From: Lycorma delicatula
Taxonomy: Eukaryota; Arthropoda; Insecta; Hemiptera; Fulgoridae
DNA length: 64,000 nt
Direction: 5' to 3'
Assembly (NCBI RefSeq): GCF_047948215.1
Contig: NC_134456.1
Span: 197,358,034-197,422,033 of the forward strand
Position 1 is the first letter of the stretch. Each line of letters starts with the position of its first letter. This document shows, piece by piece, positions 1-11,488 of the stretch. The notes under the pieces were generated by a model. The model had not been told where the DNA came from and searched no databases. It saw only the letters and a program-made list of their open reading frames with translations. Both the position numbers and the translations under genes were made by a program.

Positions 1-75
1 CAGAGTGGTAGAGCTATGTTTTTCATTCAGAAGATTCTGGGTTTAAAATTGGTCAGGCTTGGCATATTTTGCAAG
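1..75 (+). repeat. tRNA-derived SINE, degenerate fragment
   Basis: This short stretch carries a decayed form of the SINE seen more clearly at 36,671 and 37,342. Shared landmarks are an A-box-like start (agtggtag), a B-box-like segment and the block ggtcagg-cttggcat. It is cut off by the window edge. It is assigned only by similarity to the other two copies. Confidence 0.5.
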
Positions 76-1714
76 AAATAAAATTCGTCAGTCATTATTA
101 ACTGACTGAAACTGGGCATAATTCTGTTATTGCTTGCATAATAAATACATACCACAGTATTGATGTCAAAACTTTCTCAAAAATAAGATTTTTCAGTCAC
201 TAGACTATAAGTCTCTGAGAAATTAGTTTGAAAAGTTTTACTCAAGGTTAACAAACAAATTGTACCATAGAGTGCTAATTTTGTCTCATTTTAATTAAAA
301 TTGAACTGATGAATTTCAATTTTACCCATTGAAATTTATTACACCTTACATCATGTAAGCGGAATGTGTAAAATTAGTCTGGCATACAATAATTTATAAA
401 TGTAGAATGAGAAGTAGATAGTACAGGAGTAAATACATCTTACCTTCAGAGAATATTTTGGTATGATTCCTTGCTGTAACAACATGTAATTACACATATC
501 TAGTTTTCACTTTTTGTATCTACATGTATTTCAGAATTCAAAGTGACAAATCCTATCTGCCAAGTAAGACAAAAATATAAAAAAATAACAAAACAAAATT
601 TATAATTATTACATAATTTTTTACATAATTAAAAGTTTAACATAATTAATAAGACAAAATTTAAAAAAAATAAAATAGACAAAAAGAGAAAATAAAAATA
701 AATAATTAAATTAAAAATTAAATAAAAATAATAAATAAAAAGTGTAAAATGTGTTTAAAAGATAAGTAAAGAAGATTTACTCTCTAGAGTTAGTGCATGT
801 GCATGAGTGCATCATACTTCTTGTTTGGTATTCAATCTTTGACCTATTCTATTTTGATGTGGTGAAGTACCATCTACAATGATAAATGGACATACAGCAA
901 AAAAGATCCATTAGTGTGATGACTAGAAGTATTTAGTAACTGCTCATTTCTTAGAGAAGATCTTATAGGCTTGTTGCAAGTATACCTGAAATGTGAGGCA
1001 TGTACAATAAAGAATATCTATTTATTCCCTTCAGTGAGTTGAGCTCACAACTCATCAAATGTATTCATGTATCTACATGAATACTGCCATTGTTAATATA
1101 GACATCTGTCTATATTAACAATGACAGTTACTGTCCAAAATACTGATCCAATGATGCAAGTTTCTGACACTGTATTTCCTCTTCACTTCAACTTTCTCAC
1201 ACATTAATTTTTTTTCTTTATTAAGTGATAAGCAAGTCTTGAGCATTCCTGCTCAAGATAAGGGTTCACCTAACAGTGCTGACAGTGCATGTTATACTAT
1301 TAATAATCATTGTAATGTTGAATTCAACTTATTCCCTTACTCTCTCATACTCTTGTTATGATAACAAGAGTGTTAGAGATGGATAATTGATAAAAAAAAA
1401 TTTGACATCAAAGAGAAACTGAGAGAGGAGAAATGCACATGATATTTTATTGCTATCACATAGCAGGAACAGGATTCTTTATAATGCACAGCGGTGGAGT
1501 ATGTAAATAAATTAATTTATATTTGCTTAGATATATTAAAATCTGAGTCTTCTACACAACACGTAAATCCATGACATTTATAATAAATTATGTAATATAT
1601 TTGTTGCATATAGTTGAATGAAAATATTCTAGAAAAAAAGATGATGCATTATTTATAGTTTATATTTTTGTAATTTTAACTATCCGTTTTACATTAAAAA
1701 AATTTTTGTTTTAG
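76..1714. other. Upstream intron of the LamG/EGF gene; AT-rich, with hairpins
   Basis: No coding exon is supported here. Because the exon at 1,715 begins mid-codon after a good acceptor, this is most likely intron, with earlier exons outside the window. It holds low-complexity A-rich DNA at about 570-760, a near-perfect palindrome at 1,088-1,123 and a smaller hairpin near 1,348-1,370 (actcttgtta / taacaagagt). Confidence 0.5.
1088..1123. repeat. Perfect 36-bp palindrome
   Basis: The arm cattgttaatatagac (1,088-1,103) is followed after four bases by its exact reverse complement at 1,108-1,123. Partial pairing continues outward (actgc / acagt), and a smaller hairpin (attcatg / catgaat) lies just upstream at 1,063-1,082. 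It may be the core of an old foldback element. Confidence 0.8.
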
Positions 1715-1924
1715 CTGAAAAGCTGTCAGATGTAAATTTTTCTGGAATAAGATCATACCTGTCTCTACCAACAGCTGACTTCCATCTTCAACAAATCTGC
1801 ATTGACTTTGAATTGCGCCCTCTAAAGAATAGAGGTCTTGTTATTTTTTCTGGTGAGGGTTCTCGAACATTCTTGTCATTGTCATTGCATGGTGGAGTCC
1901 TTGAGCTTAGAGTTCATCCTTTAG
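1715..1924 (+). CDS. eys: LamG/EGF extracellular protein, exon 1 of the visible part (eyes shut-like)
   Basis: This is the first of seven exons (1,715-14,771) encoding the C-terminal ~455 residues of a secreted laminin-G/EGF protein. The exon follows a T-rich tract ending ttttag and stops at g|gtaaag; it enters and leaves in phase 1. It encodes the start of a laminin G domain: the hydrophobic strand after FSG, the FELRP strand, then GLVIFSG and LSLHGGVLELRV, all typical of LamG. Insect eyes shut is an extracellular-matrix protein of the photoreceptor lumen with alternating EGF and LamG domains and a LamG at the C-terminus, which fits. Agrin and perlecan share a LamG-EGF-EGF-LamG order and cannot be excluded without a search. 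Earlier exons lie upstream of the window. Confidence 0.7.
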
Positions 1925-2639
1925 GTAAAGATTATTCTGACTTTTATAAGATTTTAATAACAACTTTTTCATTTAATATTTTTACTACCTATTCTGTTTT
2001 CTATGATGATAAAAAGGTAAATCAAAATAACAAACCTAAAAAACAGAATTGTATCACTAAAAATAACTGATTTGATTAACTGATAACATCTTCATCTAAT
2101 CAAGTGAAGATATTTATCTGTAACCATTTACATTGTCACTGATGAATGGTTCAGCAGCTGTTAGAGACCCCAGTAACTGTATCTAAGCATCAAAATAACA
2201 TTATCTCCTAACTTGGTAGTTTATATTGCAATCTCATATTGTTGAGAACAGTTTTGAAGTAAATACTGAATTTTATACTACTTATTCTGAGAAAAAAATA
2301 CTTTCATTGATTAATAGATTACACAGCAATATTTTCAATACAAACAACACTACTCTAACTGCTTACTTTTAAAATTTGAGAACTTTTTATTATATAAATT
2401 CATATAATTGTTCAGTATATGCGATGCAAATTTTTTTATTACTTAACTTTTTACCCCATAATTGTTAAAATATATTATTACTATTCTAATTACTCTCTTG
2501 TAATAATAAAAAAATGTTGTTTTACAAAATTAATGGTATTTTTATATTATTTGCAACAAAATTTAAAAATGTAATATTTATTAAGTAATAAAATAAATTG
2601 TGAGAAAACTCAGATTCAGAAGGAATGCAGTCTGAACAG
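1925..2639 (+). other. Intron between LamG exons 1 and 2
   Basis: AT-rich intron of 715 bases, from GT at 1,925 to AG at 2,638-2,639. I see no repeat or other gene in it. Confidence 0.6.
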
Positions 2640-2828
2640 GTGGAAAAAGACGTTTGGAGGAAGTAGTGGTTGTTCGAAGTGGACGAGTCCTTCCTCTTGG
2701 TGTATGGCACAGAGTTCGAGCAGGTCGTTATGGACAACGACTATTTTTATCAGTTGATGGCTCAGTAAATGCTGGAATACTTCAATTCGGAGAAACCATT
2801 CTGCCTACAATTAGTCCTCTTTATATAG
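2640..2828 (+). CDS. eys: LamG/EGF protein, exon 2 (eyes shut-like)
   Basis: The exon continues the first LamG domain. The acceptor is tctgaacag at 2,631-2,639 and the donor g|gtaatt at 2,828/2,829. It is bounded by phase-1 introns, so it joins both neighbours in frame. Encoded motifs include VVVRSGRVLPLGVWHRV, the LamG strand in which W and H precede the R.G.R turn, then LFLSVDGSV and the strand ending PLYIG. No internal stops are present in the frame used. Confidence 0.7.
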
Positions 2829-4384
2829 GTAATTCATTTTTTTATTTTTTAATAAAAAAAAAAGGTAATTTCTATTATAATAAATGAAAAGTAATTAAAA
2901 ATTTATATTATGAACAGAAAAAAATTTAACAAAACAAAATACAATTTAATAAAAAAAAATTTGAAGTAAACCATGAATTTTACCCTAAGGATACAACTAT
3001 GCAATCAATTTTTGGTTAAATAGTTAAAATTATTTTACTGAATAACTTAACTCTGAAAAATGTCAAATTTTAATTCTTAAAATAAAAATAAAATAAATTT
3101 AGTGACTGGGCAAAAGTTTATACTGATCCTGATCAATTGTATAATGAAGGTAAATGATCAATGATGATGATTATGATCTGATCTGCTGGAACCAACATTT
3201 TCGTTCGTGTAACTACATGGCAATAAACCTTTCGATTAAGTTGCGATAAACCACACCGTCTACAGACTGCTCAAAAAACAAAGGTCCTATTACATGACCC
3301 TGGGAGATAATCGCAACTAAACATCAATTTTACGTGCGAGTAATAGTTGTACATGAAACTCGTGAGGATTTTCAGCGCTCCATATTCGGCAGTTTTGGCT
3401 GTTAATGTAAATCACAGGATTTCAGACTTGCTCAGGGAGTCATCTCAACAGTAGTTGACTACTCCTGAGTGCACCTAACCCCCTCTTCGTCCAGGCTATC
3501 CTTTCCCTACTCCTACCTAACAACAGTTGCTTTTCCACTCTTAGTCCTTCACACTTTATTCTACTTGCATCTCCACATGTAGGACTGCTCTGGATTATTT
3601 AGCACATAACCTCCATCCAATCTTACTGTGTAACATAAACCACATCACCACCTCAGTATTAGCATTTTCTTCGCCACCTGGCCTATCTGCCAGATAAGCA
3701 AAATTTGGAAGCCTACTTTAATTTTTTTTTCTCTTTATCAGTTATTAACTTTCATAAAAACAGTTTTATGTACTTGTAGATATAGTGTTCCAGGACGTAT
3801 TCGCCAAACTTCAGGAACTGATTCAAGATATCAAAATGAGCAAGACGGTTCATGTCGATATACGTCCTGTTTTGCTTTGTTTTCCTTCTGGATGCCATTT
3901 TGTGATTTTCAACAAAAAAATTATTTCTCAGGAACAGGAAAACCTACTTTAATTAAATTTGTCAAATCTAAGATTGGTCTTGTTCTGCAAAATAAAAAAA
4001 TTTGAAAACGTCACCTTAAAAGATTTCAATCTTAAATCTTTTTAATCTTCAATATCTTTGTAATTATTTGTTTGATCAAATTTTTACTTTTACAAAATGT
4101 ATTAAACATCTTATTTTGAACAAAATGATATCTCATTTGTAAAAATCCGTTGACAAACAATTGAGTTATTACAGACAATTAACCCAGCAGTACACTTGAG
4201 CACCATAATGTAAGCTGATAATTGTTTACCTGTTTTTATTTCCTCCACTAAATGTAATAAAAGTTATTAATAGCAAATAACAGTAGTAAATTAACAAAAC
4301 TTATTAGCTTGCATACAGAGTTTGTATTACAATACAAACACATGTGAATATTTTCATTACAATTATTTTAATTTATTCTGTCAG
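2829..4384 (+). other. Intron 2 of the LamG/EGF gene, containing transposon debris
   Basis: A 1.56-kb intron. The middle (about 3,130-3,990) is richer in GC than the flanks and is made of transposon remnants: a minus-strand transposase fragment at about 3,180-3,420, then unassigned repeat-like sequence to about 3,990. The rest is AT-rich with no recognisable content. Confidence 0.5.
3180..3420 (-). pseudogene. Transposase fragment, DDE (Tc1/mariner-like) superfamily
   Basis: Read on the minus strand with one or two frame changes, this gives a string resembling a common insect transposase segment: N-Q-N-x-R-x-W-S-x-E-N-P-H-x-x-H, then K-x-x-V-x-C at the catalytic-core position, then G-P-x-F/F-E-Q. 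Frameshifts and stops mean it is dead. It lies inside an intron of the LamG/EGF gene in opposite orientation. The family is assigned from remembered motif order; the exact clade is not determined. Confidence 0.55.
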
Positions 4385-4626
4385 GTGGAATTCCAGATCT
4401 TTCTGATTTACCATATGGCACAATGGCTGATCTGCCTGTTGCATACACTGGTTGTATTCGTCGTTTGTCGGTCAACTGGAAACATATACCTCTTGATGAG
4501 ACTAAAGTACTATCAGCAAGAAACATAGCTGACTGTGATGGTACAGCTTGTGGAGGTGATTTCTGTCAAAATGGAGGAACCTGCTGGTTAGATACCACAT
4601 TTAGGCCTCATTGTACTTGCTTACAG
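4385..4626 (+). CDS. eys: LamG/EGF protein, exon 3: end of LamG and start of EGF (eyes shut-like)
   Basis: The acceptor is ctgtcag at 4,378-4,384 and the donor cag|gtacc at 4,626/4,627. The exon starts in phase 1 and ends in phase 0. It finishes the first LamG domain with the diagnostic YTGCIRRLSVN strand and the paired cysteine in IADCDG, then opens an EGF domain with C-x-x-D-F-C-Q-N-G-G-T-C and CTC. The GCIR and N-GGTC motifs are direct evidence for the LamG-EGF boundary. The gene product would be secreted and disulphide-bonded. Confidence 0.75.
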
Positions 4627-5116
4627 GTACCTATAAAAATTTTTCTAATATATTATACATTTCATATCATGTCATTACATGACAATATGTGTCATATTTT
4701 TCCTTAAGGAAACAAGAAACACATGTGATGATATGTTAGTACATATACTGCGATATAAGTAACATATAAAGTTTTAAGATAGATTTTACTTGCAATTAAC
4801 TGATCAAATTATTGGTGATGTATAAAGAGGATCAGTATTCTCTGTCAGTAAGTTTTATGTACTGATAAAATGTTTTCACTTGATAACAATACTCATATTA
4901 ACATAAACACTTACAGCAAACAAAACTAGAAAGTAAACAGATATAGAATTAAGATATTAAATATGTTTCATGTTATTAGATTGACACGTATAGTTACAAA
5001 TGAAGTATTACAATAGATTTAGAGTAAATTTCGTACTCTCAACTGTGAGTTCCACTGTATTACAAACTGATCATATTGCCCACAGACAAAGGCTAGATGG
5101 GCCTCAAAAAATGTTT

Positions 5117-5317
5117 ACTATTTGCAATAGATTTTTTTCAGTAACATAGCCCATAGTCATTTAATCACTCATAAAAATAAGTTTTTTCTTAGCTGAGAGT
5201 TTGGGTTTGATGGTGTAAGTGCCAAACTCTCAGCTAAGAAAAAAGATATTTTTATGAGAGACTTAACTATTCATTATGGATTGTGTTTACTGTAGAAATT
5301 TACTGCAAATAGTAATC
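5117..5317. mobile_element. Foldback (hairpin) MITE-like element, ~200 bp
   Basis: The sequence folds on itself. The inner arms, ttcttagctgagagtttg and its reverse complement (near 5,186-5,205 and 5,222-5,241), match perfectly around a short spacer. The similarity extends outward through tactatttgca- near 5,121 and its partner near 5,305. Long imperfect arms with no coding capacity fit a non-autonomous foldback or MITE. No target duplication was confirmed. Confidence 0.6.
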
Positions 5318-5712
5318 TGTTTATATATATAAATGAATTTTTTATTCAGATCATAACATTATTATTATTATATGTTATGAATTCACATCTGAAATACTAA
5401 GTTTACTATTCTATGGATACAAATAGGAACTGCTCAATCATTTGCTATAAACTAGCAAGACAAAATATAGAAAAATCTTGATTAAAAGCAGCATCACAAC
5501 ATAACAATATTAATCAATAAAGAAAGAAAAGTGGTTACTTCTCTTTATATTTTATAGTTTTCTTTATCTTAGACAATAACAATATACAAAAAAAATATTA
5601 CCATGTGAAATAATAATGATACAAATAAATGAAGATATATCCTTACATTATCATTTTTATTTTTCTTATTTTACGAACATTTTCCTGCCAGCTGTAATGG
5701 ACAAAAAATGAT

Positions 5713-6080
5713 GTCATGCCTTATCTGGCCTTCCTCTTGTTTATTTATCATTATGGTTATACTTATCTTTTAATTTTATTTACCTATTTCCTGTTTTCAA
5801 TGAATAGAGGATCATGAAAAGAAGGCACTTGATTGTTAACTTGTTCATTTATGATCGTTTTATTACTTTTTAATTTAAAGATTTCTAGTCTTCCTAAAGG
5901 AAGACTAGAAATCTTCAAGAAATCTTCAAATCTTTAAATCTTTAAATCTTCAAGAAATCTTTCTTCTTCAATGTTAAAGGAAGAACAAAATGAACAGATC
6001 AACAATCAAGCAAATGTCCTTTTCAAGAGCCTCAATATATAGCCATTAATAACAAATAAACAAGAATAAGGCATGACATC
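5713..6080. mobile_element. Foldback (hairpin) MITE-like element, ~370 bp
   Basis: The left end reads gatgtcatgccttat (about 5,711-5,725) and the right end ataaggcatgacatc (about 6,063-6,077), reverse complements of each other. Internally, cttgattgtt-acttgttcattt pairs with aatgaac-gat-aacaatcaag. At the centre, gatttctagtcttcct pairs perfectly with aggaagactagaaatc around 5,896. The arms differ by substitutions and small indels. There is no open reading frame, so it is a non-autonomous element or a snap-back duplication. Confidence 0.65.
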
Positions 6081-6521
6081 AAATATAGGGAGGGGTGTTG
6101 ACTAAACACTATATAAAGATTAACAGAGATTTAAAAGTACTAGTACAATAAGTTTTGATAATGGAGTGATTTTGAAACGCATCAACTAGAGATAAAAAAG
6201 TGAAACTAAGAAAGGTAAGCAGTACTAAACATAGAAACCAAAGTAATCTTAGCAGAAAAGATAACTGTAATTATTATCTTAATAACAAATATTTTAACAA
6301 AAAATGACTTCTTGATTTATTAAAACATGTAAATAAACAGATAAAACATGAATTATAGGAGTGTAGTTTCATGATAGCTGAAATCCTATTCTTATAACAT
6401 AATATTAACTTTTCTTATAAATAATATTAATAATTAAACCAAATAAAATATATAATATTTTCATTATGATTTTAAATAAGAGATCTTTATTCTAATACAA
6501 TGTTTTTTTTCCTAATTACAG

Positions 6522-6663
6522 TATTTTACTGGAAATAAATGTGAAACAATATTATCTTGTGCTGAAGCACCATGTCAACACGGTGGGCAGTGCATTAAAG
6601 AAAAAGGAGTACAACCAACCTGCCAGTGTTTAAGTGGTTGGGGAGGTCACTTTTGTGAACTAG
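6522..6663 (+). CDS. eys: LamG/EGF protein, exon 4: EGF repeats (eyes shut-like)
   Basis: The acceptor is cctaattacag (6,511-6,521) and the donor ctag|gtgagt at 6,663/6,664. Phase is 0 in, 1 out. It completes the first EGF (FTGNKCE) and encodes a second complete EGF with the spacing C-x4-C-x5-C-x9-C-x-C-x7-C: LSCAEAPCQHGGQC, then CQCLSGWGGHFC. The six cysteines and the GG/GW-G-x-x-C pattern are clear. These two EGFs link the two LamG domains. Confidence 0.75.
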
Positions 6664-7014
6664 GTGAGTTTCCTAATTTTTTTTATGGATTAGTGTGTAC
6701 ATTTTTAAAATAATCTCATCGATAATAAAACAGGTTGTTTATTTTTATTATTAACTGCTGTGTTTCCTTATTGGCTTATGTAAATGGAAAGGATAAAGGA
6801 TAAGACAAACACATTAATATCACAACACAAATATAAAGTTCCCAAAAAGTTTGACAAATTGTGATAAAAAAATACTGATCCTGCATTATATTAATTTCTT
6901 GAATTCTGAAACCACTTAAAATAAATCTTGAACCATAGAATTTTTTCCATTTTCTATTATTGCTACCTCAGACATGTTGCACTCATATTTTAAAAAGGAA
7001 GATGAAATTATGAA

Positions 7015-7095
7015 GGGCTAAGCCATTTCTGGGAATTGAATCTGACCAGCTGATTTTGAAGTCAGCACGTTAACCACTACAACTGCCTCAAAAAA
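7015..7095 (-). repeat. tRNA-derived SINE remnant
   Basis: On the minus strand the sequence runs gaggcagttgtagtgg, then an A-box-like tagtggttaacgtgc and a B-box-like ggtcagattcaattcc at the spacing of a tRNA promoter. No tail or target duplication was identified. It differs from the SINEs at 23.0 kb and 36.7 kb. Confidence 0.45.
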
Positions 7096-7364
7096 TAAAT
7101 TGACTCCCATTTGCTATGTAAGGGTTTGCCAATAAGATGTTTAGAGCATAATGTCATTGTTCAACAGAGACTTGTACTAAACAGAAGTTCACTTGTACAG
7201 TCAACAAACTGTTTGCATACTAAAGTAATGTGAAGATAAATCGTGAAATAGCCCTTTACCTTTTGAAATATCAGGTAGCTTTGCTTATGATTTAAATAAC
7301 AAATAACAGTGATTAATTTAACAAATTAATGAACTGCAGTAAGAAATTAGTTATGCTGTTAGAA

Positions 7365-7445
7365 AATGCTGTGATTCTGTGAATCTGTGAATGACTCATA
7401 GACATCTGTGAATGAATGCTGTGAATCTGTGATTGACTCATAGAA
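7365..7445. repeat. Short degenerate tandem repeat (unit ~20-30 bp)
   Basis: The words gtgaat, ctgtga and tgactcatag recur several times in about 80 bases. Unit boundaries are uneven, so this is a small, diverged satellite-like patch within intron 4. Confidence 0.5.
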
Positions 7446-7603
7446 ACATGAGAGAGAGATACCAACAAATACAAAAACACAGTAATAAAGTGCACAAGAA
7501 ATAAAATATGAAATTATTAATCTATATTCTTATTATACTTAATAAAACTGTATGTTACCTTTTCTAAAATTTTATGTTTCATTGTAATTTTTATTACTCA
7601 CAG

Positions 7604-7782
7604 AAGTACCAGTTGGAGCTCCACATTTTAGTGGTGACAGTTTCATTGTGGTAGATTCCAGTCCTTACTTACAGAAGAGAGGAAATATTCTAAGTGAACA
7701 AACTCGAATGAATGAAATTGATTTCTTATATGTAAATTTTTCAACTGCTCAGCCTGATGGAATGATTCTTTGGAGCTCAATG
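7604..7782 (+). CDS. eys: LamG/EGF protein, exon 5: start of second LamG (eyes shut-like)
   Basis: The acceptor is ttactcacag (7,594-7,603) and the donor atg|gtaaaa at 7,782/7,783. Phase is 1 in, 0 out. It encodes a short linker, then PHFSGDSFIVV, the usual opening strand of a LamG domain in this protein group, and ends with the strand FSTAQPDGMILWSS (compare PDGLLLY in typical LamG domains). The next exon is 3.7 kb away. Confidence 0.7.
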
Positions 7783-10700
7783 GTAAAAAATAATACAAAA
7801 TGTGTTTTTCTATTACAAATTTTTATACATGATGTTCTATGTGTGTCAATAATTTCAATTTCATAAAATTTCAGCTTCTTACTGTACATGAATGTTATAT
7901 TTTACAACCATAATAATTGCAGATGACCTGGCTTAAAGAACTAGTCACAAAAAAGGCAGTCAATTTCAAGAATAAAATTCCAGGCATTTTATGAAAAGTG
8001 AGGATTGGAATGGTTTGTGACTGTTTCTTTACTGATTATACCACTGATATACAGATGTGACTTTCATTTTTTTTCATTCTGTTTACCAAATAGAATAAAC
8101 TTATATAATCAACATCATTATTCTTAAGAAAAGCAATTCAGATCATTATGATTAGAATCTGAGATATTTTAATACATCACAGCCTTAGAAAATACTAGAA
8201 CAAATACTAATAAATTAATGTATTACTTTTCATTGGAAATAATGTATATGTACATTTTCCCCAGTCAATAGAGGAAAACTTCATTTTATAGATGTATAAT
8301 TTTAAAGTTTTCATTGTTTGAATATAAATATGCACTTAATAATTTAATAGCAGCTACATAAGAGATTTTTAAAAATAATAGATGATGTGATAAAACTAAT
8401 GTACTTTTATTAGTAATTAAAAGTCACTGTTTTGAAATTAACAATTGAATTAAGAGAAAATGAAGAAATAAAAGTCTGTTCCAAGTAAAGACATGTATAA
8501 TTTGTTCATTTATAGAAGGATGTATGAAATAAACAAACTGCAAGTGTGGTAGTGCGTGTATATACAGCAAATTATTGTACGTGCCGAGTTGTTGTAACTA
8601 CCTGATGTTTATAAACAAAATATTGTTTATCACTGATTTTGAAATAACAGTATAAATTTTCTTATTCCATACTGGATATTTTTAATTTTCTTTTAATTGT
8701 TGTTCTTTGTTTCAGTCCTTTTTTGGTATGTGTGACTATGTATATGTATGTATGTACAGTTATTGTGCGATTTATTTACTGTACGATTATTACTGATTAT
8801 TGTGAGATTTGATAGTGTGATTAGCCTATATGTGTGTGTATTTGAATAGTTTATCGATATGGCTGATAATTCAGGAAGATCTTTTAATCAACAAAGAAAA
8901 GAGAAACATTTGCAAAGTGGTTAAAAAAAAAAATAGTTTTAACATATTCAATCAACTGCTGAAGAAAACTCCTACATTGCTTAAAAAGGAAGAAGTGAAA
9001 CTTACTTCTGAAATAACTGGTGTGTCAGTTAGTAGTATTAATAGATTACGGACTGAAATAAATAGGAAAGGAAGGTAAAAACTCCTGTTAAAAATAGAAA
9101 ATGTGGAAAACCTGTGGTAGGAAAATGGGATGAATTTTACAAAAATGTAATAAGATTGACTGTACATAATTCTTTTTTCAAAATGAAATACCAACCTAAA
9201 AAAAATTGCTGGCTGTGATAAATGGTGACAAGTTTATCAAAGATTGGACACACTAGTTTATACAAATTACTGTTGTCAATGGATTTTAAATTTATTAAAA
9301 AAAATAAAAAAAGTGCAATTGTTGATCAAGAAGAGTTCATAATTTGGCGGCGTAATTATTTCAAACAAAAATAGAAAATTATAGAAAAGCAGGTAGAAAT
9401 ATATTTTATTTGGATGAAAGGTGGGTAGGCCACACCACTTCAAGAATTTGGTGTGATATGACATTTACATCTGTAAAAACAGCATATCTTCAGGATTAAG
9501 TAGGGGCCTGCAACCTCCAAAAAAATAAAGGAAAGTGACTAATTGTGGTACATATTGGCAATGAAAATGGATTTTTAGAAAGGGATTACTCATATTGAAT
9601 CAAAAAAATTGGGAGACTACCACAATGACATGAACAAAGATATTTTTAGGAAGTGGTTTGAAAAAGTGTTCTTTTACCCGAAAGTAGTATTGTTGTAATG
9701 GACAATGCTCCATACCATAGTGTAAAACTAGAAAATATTCCAAACAGTTCATGGAGGAAATAAGAAATTGCTTTATGGCTGCAGTCAAAAAATATCCACT
9801 TTGAAGAAAAAAGTTTAAAAGCAGAACTCCTTGAACATGTAAAAAACAACCATGACAAATTGAATAAATTTTTAATTGATGATTTTGCTGAAATGAAAGG
9901 TCATACGGTGTTAAAGCTTCCCCCTTAGTACTGTAACCTAATCCAACTGAGTTAGTGTGGAGCCAAGTAAAAGGCTATGTTGCCCGAAATAATAATACAC
10001 ATTAAAATCCTGCTTGAAAAAAATTTTGTGAGAATTAAAACGTTATAAGTTTAGTATAAAGTAAATATAAATTAAATAATTATAATTAAATAAATTGTAT
10101 AGTAATTAGAATTATAATAATTATAATTAAATAAATTAAGTTAAACTGAATATAACATTTTGTGAGGAATTACAAAAAATTGTAAATTTAGTATGGAATA
10201 TTTTTTAGGCATACTGTTCCACAGTGGTCTGTCATCTGCAGTGTGTTTATGTGATATCTCTTTCTAAGAAAGAACAGAGAGTAACATCATGAAACCTTTG
10301 GCAAATCAGAAACCTATCAGGATTAGTAAGTTCTCATAATTGGAAAAGAGATTGGGTAGTAATTGAAAAATTATTATTTATTTAGCAATATTTTTAAACA
10401 ATATTATATACATGCACAACTTAATTTTGGCTTTGAGTTTGTTAACTAAGTAATATTTTTCTGTATTATTTTAAATGCTTTCTAAAATAGGTCTGGTTAC
10501 AAAAATATCTGTATTACTATTATTCACTTTCATATGATTTTAATGTGTATGTAATATAAAATTTATTAATCTAATATCAATTTTGAGCCATTAATTCCAG
10601 TTATACCTTTATTGAAGTTTCTAGACACTTGAACTCACTAATAACTGAAAACTCTTATTACTTTTATGACATAAAAAATTTTTCTTTACTTACTTTCTTA

Positions 10701-11488
10701 TTGAAAGAAAAATTGTTCTGGAGTGATTTGTTAAACTAGTAAAAGTTTTAAAAATTAGATAAATTCATTTACGTACAAAGGTACACGATAGTGTCATGAA
10801 ACAAAATGTAAGCACCTCAGAAAAAATTGAAAAGTATCTGTGCATTAAATCTTAAACAATATTTTGAATGATGTCTTATTTTAAAAAAAAACCTTTTTTA
10901 AAAATTTTTAATTTATTGGTTGAAACAGTTGACTTTATGAAAATAGTATTTTTATGAAGGGGGTGGGTTACTTTGGTAGATTTTTTTTAAAAACTGTACA
11001 AAGGTATTTCTTCCAGTAGTAATTGTGATCATACTGTATTTCTTATAAGTTAAAAGCTATGAACTAGTAAATATTTTCATGAAGTCTGAACTTCCTTCAA
11101 GATAGAGAATTCCTTAATATCTCCCAAGTTTCTTATCAGATATTTTCAGAAATTTCATGGAACTATACTCCTTGATATATTTCATGACTGTGAGTTGTAT
11201 GTTCCCAGTTAGCAAAAATTCTCACTTGCATGCACACACCACATTCAAAAAAATATCATTTTGTACGATTTTAGAATTTTTGTATTCACGAGACATCAAG
11301 ATGTGGAAAAACATAAAATTCAAAACGTTATTTTTGAACAAATTGCTTTCTCACTTCTATGGGACACAGAAGTTATAATGTATTTTTCTGTACTATAACA
11401 ACTGGGAAAGAATATATTCAGACTCATTAAACTCTTTTTAATATCAACAAGTTATTTATAAATTGATTTTAATTATTTTATTTGACAG
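7783..11488 (+). other. Intron 5 of the LamG/EGF gene, carrying a dead DDE transposon
   Basis: A 3.7-kb intron, the longest in the visible part of the gene. It contains a transposase pseudogene at about 8,859-9,990. The rest is AT-rich with no recognisable gene. Confidence 0.6.
8859..9990 (+). pseudogene. DDE transposase pseudogene (Tc1/mariner-like, uncharacterised insect family)
   Basis: Starting at an ATG near 8,859 and read through several frames, the sequence follows the order of a transposase family common in insect genomes. First come a helix-turn-helix region (VSVSSINRLRTEI), a basic linker and a conserved F-K-F-x-K-K-N-K-K block. Next is a first-Asp region (Y-F-I-W-M-K-G-G-x-A, where the functional protein would have Y-L-D-E-T-W). 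Then come GDYHNDMNKDIFRKWFEK, a second-Asp region (V-x-x-W-T-M-L-H-T, expected M-D-N-A-x-Y-H), and a C-terminal P-x-E-x-V-W-S-Q-V-K-G-Y-V-A-R-N-N segment. Stops and frameshifts are scattered throughout. It is in the same orientation as the host gene. Terminal repeats were not found. Confidence 0.65.

Larger units (their letters stand above)
4627..6521 (+). other. Intron 3 of the LamG/EGF gene, with two foldback elements
   Basis: A 1.9-kb AT-rich intron. Its only clear structure is two long imperfect hairpins, at 5,117-5,317 and 5,713-6,080, listed separately. Confidence 0.6.
6664..7603 (+). other. Intron 4 of the LamG/EGF gene
   Basis: AT-rich intron of 940 bases, ending in a good acceptor at 7,603. 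It contains a tRNA-like SINE remnant near 7,015-7,095 and a short degenerate tandem repeat of a motif like gtgaatgctgtgaatctgtga at 7,365-7,445. Nothing coding is seen. Confidence 0.55.

Noticed and set aside
7313..7495. Minus-strand open frame with repeated Ser-Gln-His-Ser residues
   Set aside because: It is created by the small degenerate tandem repeat inside intron 4.
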